A DNA stretch of 64,000 bases, taken from contig NZ_OCTP01000011.1 of NCBI RefSeq assembly GCF_900232825.1, positions 397,262 to 461,261 on the forward strand, given 5' to 3'. Source of the stretch: Anaerococcus sp. Marseille-P3625. GTDB taxonomy: Bacteria > Bacillota > Clostridia > Tissierellales > Peptoniphilaceae. Positions 62,531 through 64,000 of the stretch are shown in pieces (positions within the stretch are counted from its first letter, which is position 1; each line of letters begins with the position of its first letter). The position numbers and the translations under genes are program-made. The notes beneath the pieces were generated by a model. The model had not been told where the DNA came from and searched no databases. It was given only the letters and a program-made list of their open reading frames with translations.

Positions 62531-63285
62531 TATTTTGCCAAAACAGCAGCACCAATAGCTCCTGCATATCTTCCATCGTGATTTGTTCCTACTTCTGCTC
62601 CAAGTATTTCTGATAAATGAGCTACCATATAGTCATTGCCAGAAAATCCACCTGTTAAGAAATAATAATCTGATTTTGGAAGTCTGTTAACCAAGGTTTT
62701 AACCTTGTTTATGATAGAATGAATTACTCCACAAGCTATATCTTCTTTTGGAGTTCCTTTGCCGATTAATGAAATAATTTCACTTTCTGCAAATACCGTA
62801 CACATGGATGAAATTTTCACATCTTTGCCAACTTTTGCAAGTTCAAACATCTGGTTTAAGTCTACACCGAGTCTATTTGCCATAACTTCCAAAAATTTGC
62901 CAGTTCCAGCTGAGCATTTATCATTCATCAAAAAATCATCGACCATGCTATTTACAAGTCTAATGGCCTTGGTATCTTGACCACCTATATCTATGATAGT
63001 CATATCTCTATTTTCAAAAAAATGTGCGCCTTTGGCATGGCAGGTAATTTCTGTTACGACCTTATCAGAAAAAGGAACAGCTACTCTTCCATAACCTGTG
63101 GCAACAACCTTGCTATTATCTCCGTTGATATCGTTTTCTTCTAGCCATTGTTTAATGGTTCCACTTGTTTCAACTGAAGACCAGCCTGTTGGCATAACTT
63201 TTTTTAAAAGAATTTTTTCTTTTGATTGGTCAAGAACAACTACTTTAGAAGCAGTCGAGCCTATATCGATTCCTACATTATACAT
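62530..63285 (-). CDS. ATP-dependent activator (BadF/BcrA/HgdC family)
   Basis: About 251 residues with an ASKHA ATPase fold: VGIDIGSTASKVVV (phosphate 1), DIGGQDTKAIRL and GGFSGNDYMV. The two Cys that bind the bridging 4Fe-4S cluster of the homodimer are in KCSAGTGKFLEVM and SSMCTVFAESE. It transfers low-potential electrons to the neighbouring reductase with ATP hydrolysis. ATG at 63285 follows GGGTGAT. First gene of the locus. Confidence 0.93.
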   Translation of the reverse strand: MYNVGIDIGSTASKVVVLDQSKEKILLKKVMPTGWSSVETSGTIKQWLEENDINGDNSKVVATGYGRVAVPFSDKVVTEITCHAKGAHFFENRDMTIIDIGGQDTKAIRLVNSMVDDFLMNDKCSAGTGKFLEVMANRLGVDLNQMFELAKVGKDVKISSMCTVFAESEIISLIGKGTPKEDIACGVIHSIINKVKTLVNRLPKSDYYFLTGGFSGNDYMVAHLSEILGAEVGTNHDGRYAGAIGAAVLAK

Positions 63286-63386
63286 TTTTATCACCCTTTT
63301 TATTATATCATAAATCATTAGATAAAGATAAATTTATCAGAATAATTTATCGCAAATTTGGGGTAAATATTAAAAGAGGTGAGTAT

Positions 63387-63668
63387 ATGCAAATAAAACT
63401 TGAAAAAGATAGAAAGAAGGCTTTAGCCTATGACAATGATTTGGAAATTGCTTATTGTCAGTATGAAGTAAAAGATGAAAATTTGTGGGAAATTACCCAC
63501 ACAGTGGTTGATAAAAATTATGGTGGTCAAGGTCTAGCAGGAAAATTGCTCGATGAAGTCTGCGAAAATGCTCGCAAAGAAAAAGTAAAAATAATCCCAA
63601 CTTGCTCTTATGCAGCAAAAAAATTTGACGAAAATAAGGAAAAATATCAAGATCTTGACGCAAGATGA
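63387..63668 (+). CDS. GNAT-family acetyltransferase-like protein (YjdJ/NATD1 type)
   Basis: A 93-residue minimal GNAT fold with the acetyl-CoA loop GGQGLAGKLLDEVCENARKE (about 47-66) and the end IPTCSYAAKKFDEN typical of the short YjdJ/NATD1 group. The acceptor is unknown. Divergent from the activator gene; AGAGGTGAG precedes the start. Confidence 0.9.
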   Translation: MQIKLEKDRKKALAYDNDLEIAYCQYEVKDENLWEITHTVVDKNYGGQGLAGKLLDEVCENARKEKVKIIPTCSYAAKKFDENKEKYQDLDAR

Positions 63669-63674
63669 TTTTTT

Positions 63675-63731
63675 AGGCTTTAATATGGAAATTTTTCCTC
63701 CATATAAGAGCCTATCTTTTTATTACATTAA
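63675..63731 (+). terminator. Terminator of the GNAT gene
   Basis: AGGCT (63675-63679) with AGCCT (63719-63723) and inner ATATGGA/TCCATAT form a long hairpin, followed by ATCTTTTTATT. Confidence 0.82.
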
Positions 63732-63741
63732 TGTGCTATTG

Positions 63742-63770
63742 TTTACCTTTTTTCTCTGATTTGTTATTAT
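63742..63770 (+). promoter_or_regulatory. Probable promoter of the MFS gene
   Basis: TTTACC (63742-63747) and TATTAT (63765-63770) with a 17-bp spacer, 22 bp before the start codon. Confidence 0.5.
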
Positions 63771-63791
63771 AGGTCTATGAAAAGAGGAATT

Positions 63792-64000
63792 ATGGTGAAA
63801 AATAATTTGAAATTAAAAATTGCTATCCTTGCCCTATCTATTTATGTTGCAAGTAATAGTGTAATTTCTGGAACTTTGGTCTTTATGCAAAAAGATCTGG
63901 GCTTATCAATTACAAATGCAGAGATGATGATAACTTTATCGTCAATCACTTCAATAATAGCAATTTTATTAAATGAAAAGATTACTCAAAAAATAGGCAT
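63792..64000 (+). CDS. MFS transporter, 5' end only
   Basis: From ATG at 63792 (AGAGGA upstream) the frame stays open to the window edge, giving 69 full codons: a basic N-terminus (MVKNNLKLK), a first hydrophobic helix (IAILALSIYVASNSVISG), a loop with MQKDLGLSITNAEMM, and a second helix followed by NEKITQKIG. This is the N-terminal layout of major facilitator superfamily exporters. Substrate unknown. Confidence 0.75.
   Translation, partial: MVKNNLKLKIAILALSIYVASNSVISGTLVFMQKDLGLSITNAEMMITLSSITSIIAILLNEKITQKIG

Overview
The window is AT-rich DNA from a Gram-positive anaerobe. Sortase-anchored surface proteins with short cell-wall signals, a CIRCE element at groESL, PTS-type dihydroxyacetone kinase, a double-cubane/2-hydroxyacyl-CoA dehydratase-type locus with its DUF3343 gene, QueH, and protein sequences throughout fit Peptoniphilaceae, most likely Anaerococcus. 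That name is inference from protein resemblance; no rRNA gene is present. No tRNA, rRNA, CRISPR array, transposase or prophage gene was found.

Layout. 1-3575: 5' part of a very large surface protein (minus) with InlB-type and SHIRT-like repeats, cut by the window edge. 4.0-6.5 kb: groES-groEL under CIRCE, then msrB. 6.5-13.5 kb: an SsuABC/TauABC-like importer and an ECF importer with a SAM-hydrolase-family gene. 13.6-18.3 kb: a two-lobed retropepsin-like protein, an XRE membrane regulator, and an XRE-controlled ABC exporter operon behind a consensus promoter flanked by twin operators. 18.4-25.6 kb: uvrBA with a small protein, then dhaKLM.

25.7-36.4 kb is an accessory island. GC-rich, highly structured repeats are scattered through it, including full-length copies of a MITE-like element of about 480 bp with terminal inverted repeats. 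Among them lie a Zn/Cd efflux operon (arsR, separate HMA protein, P1B ATPase), a lipoprotein with a frameshifted small gene, a sortase-anchored surface protein, and a cassette (ComK-like protein plus DinJ/YafQ toxin-antitoxin) bracketed by exact 141-bp direct repeats.

36.5-47.9 kb: an epimerase-like protein, a DJ-1 protein, a pilus locus (one SpaA-type pilin and three class C sortases), a hydrolase, a flavoprotein, an 8-oxoguanine glycosylase and a class B sortase. 48.0-52.2 kb: glutaredoxin, HAD phosphatase, ferritin, QueH and the rplM-rpsI operon with a structured leader. 52.2-59.1 kb: potDABC behind a leader of about 270 nt that can form competing antiterminator and terminator structures, then trkH-trkA. 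59.3-63.3 kb: a membrane protein and the double-cubane reductase locus. The window ends with a GNAT protein and the start of an MFS transporter.

The most unusual material is (i) the structured repeat family, including a tandem 110-bp unit whose helix shows two compensatory base-pair changes, (ii) the pot leader, (iii) the direct-repeat-bounded ComK/toxin cassette, and (iv) the duplicated retropepsin-like protein.
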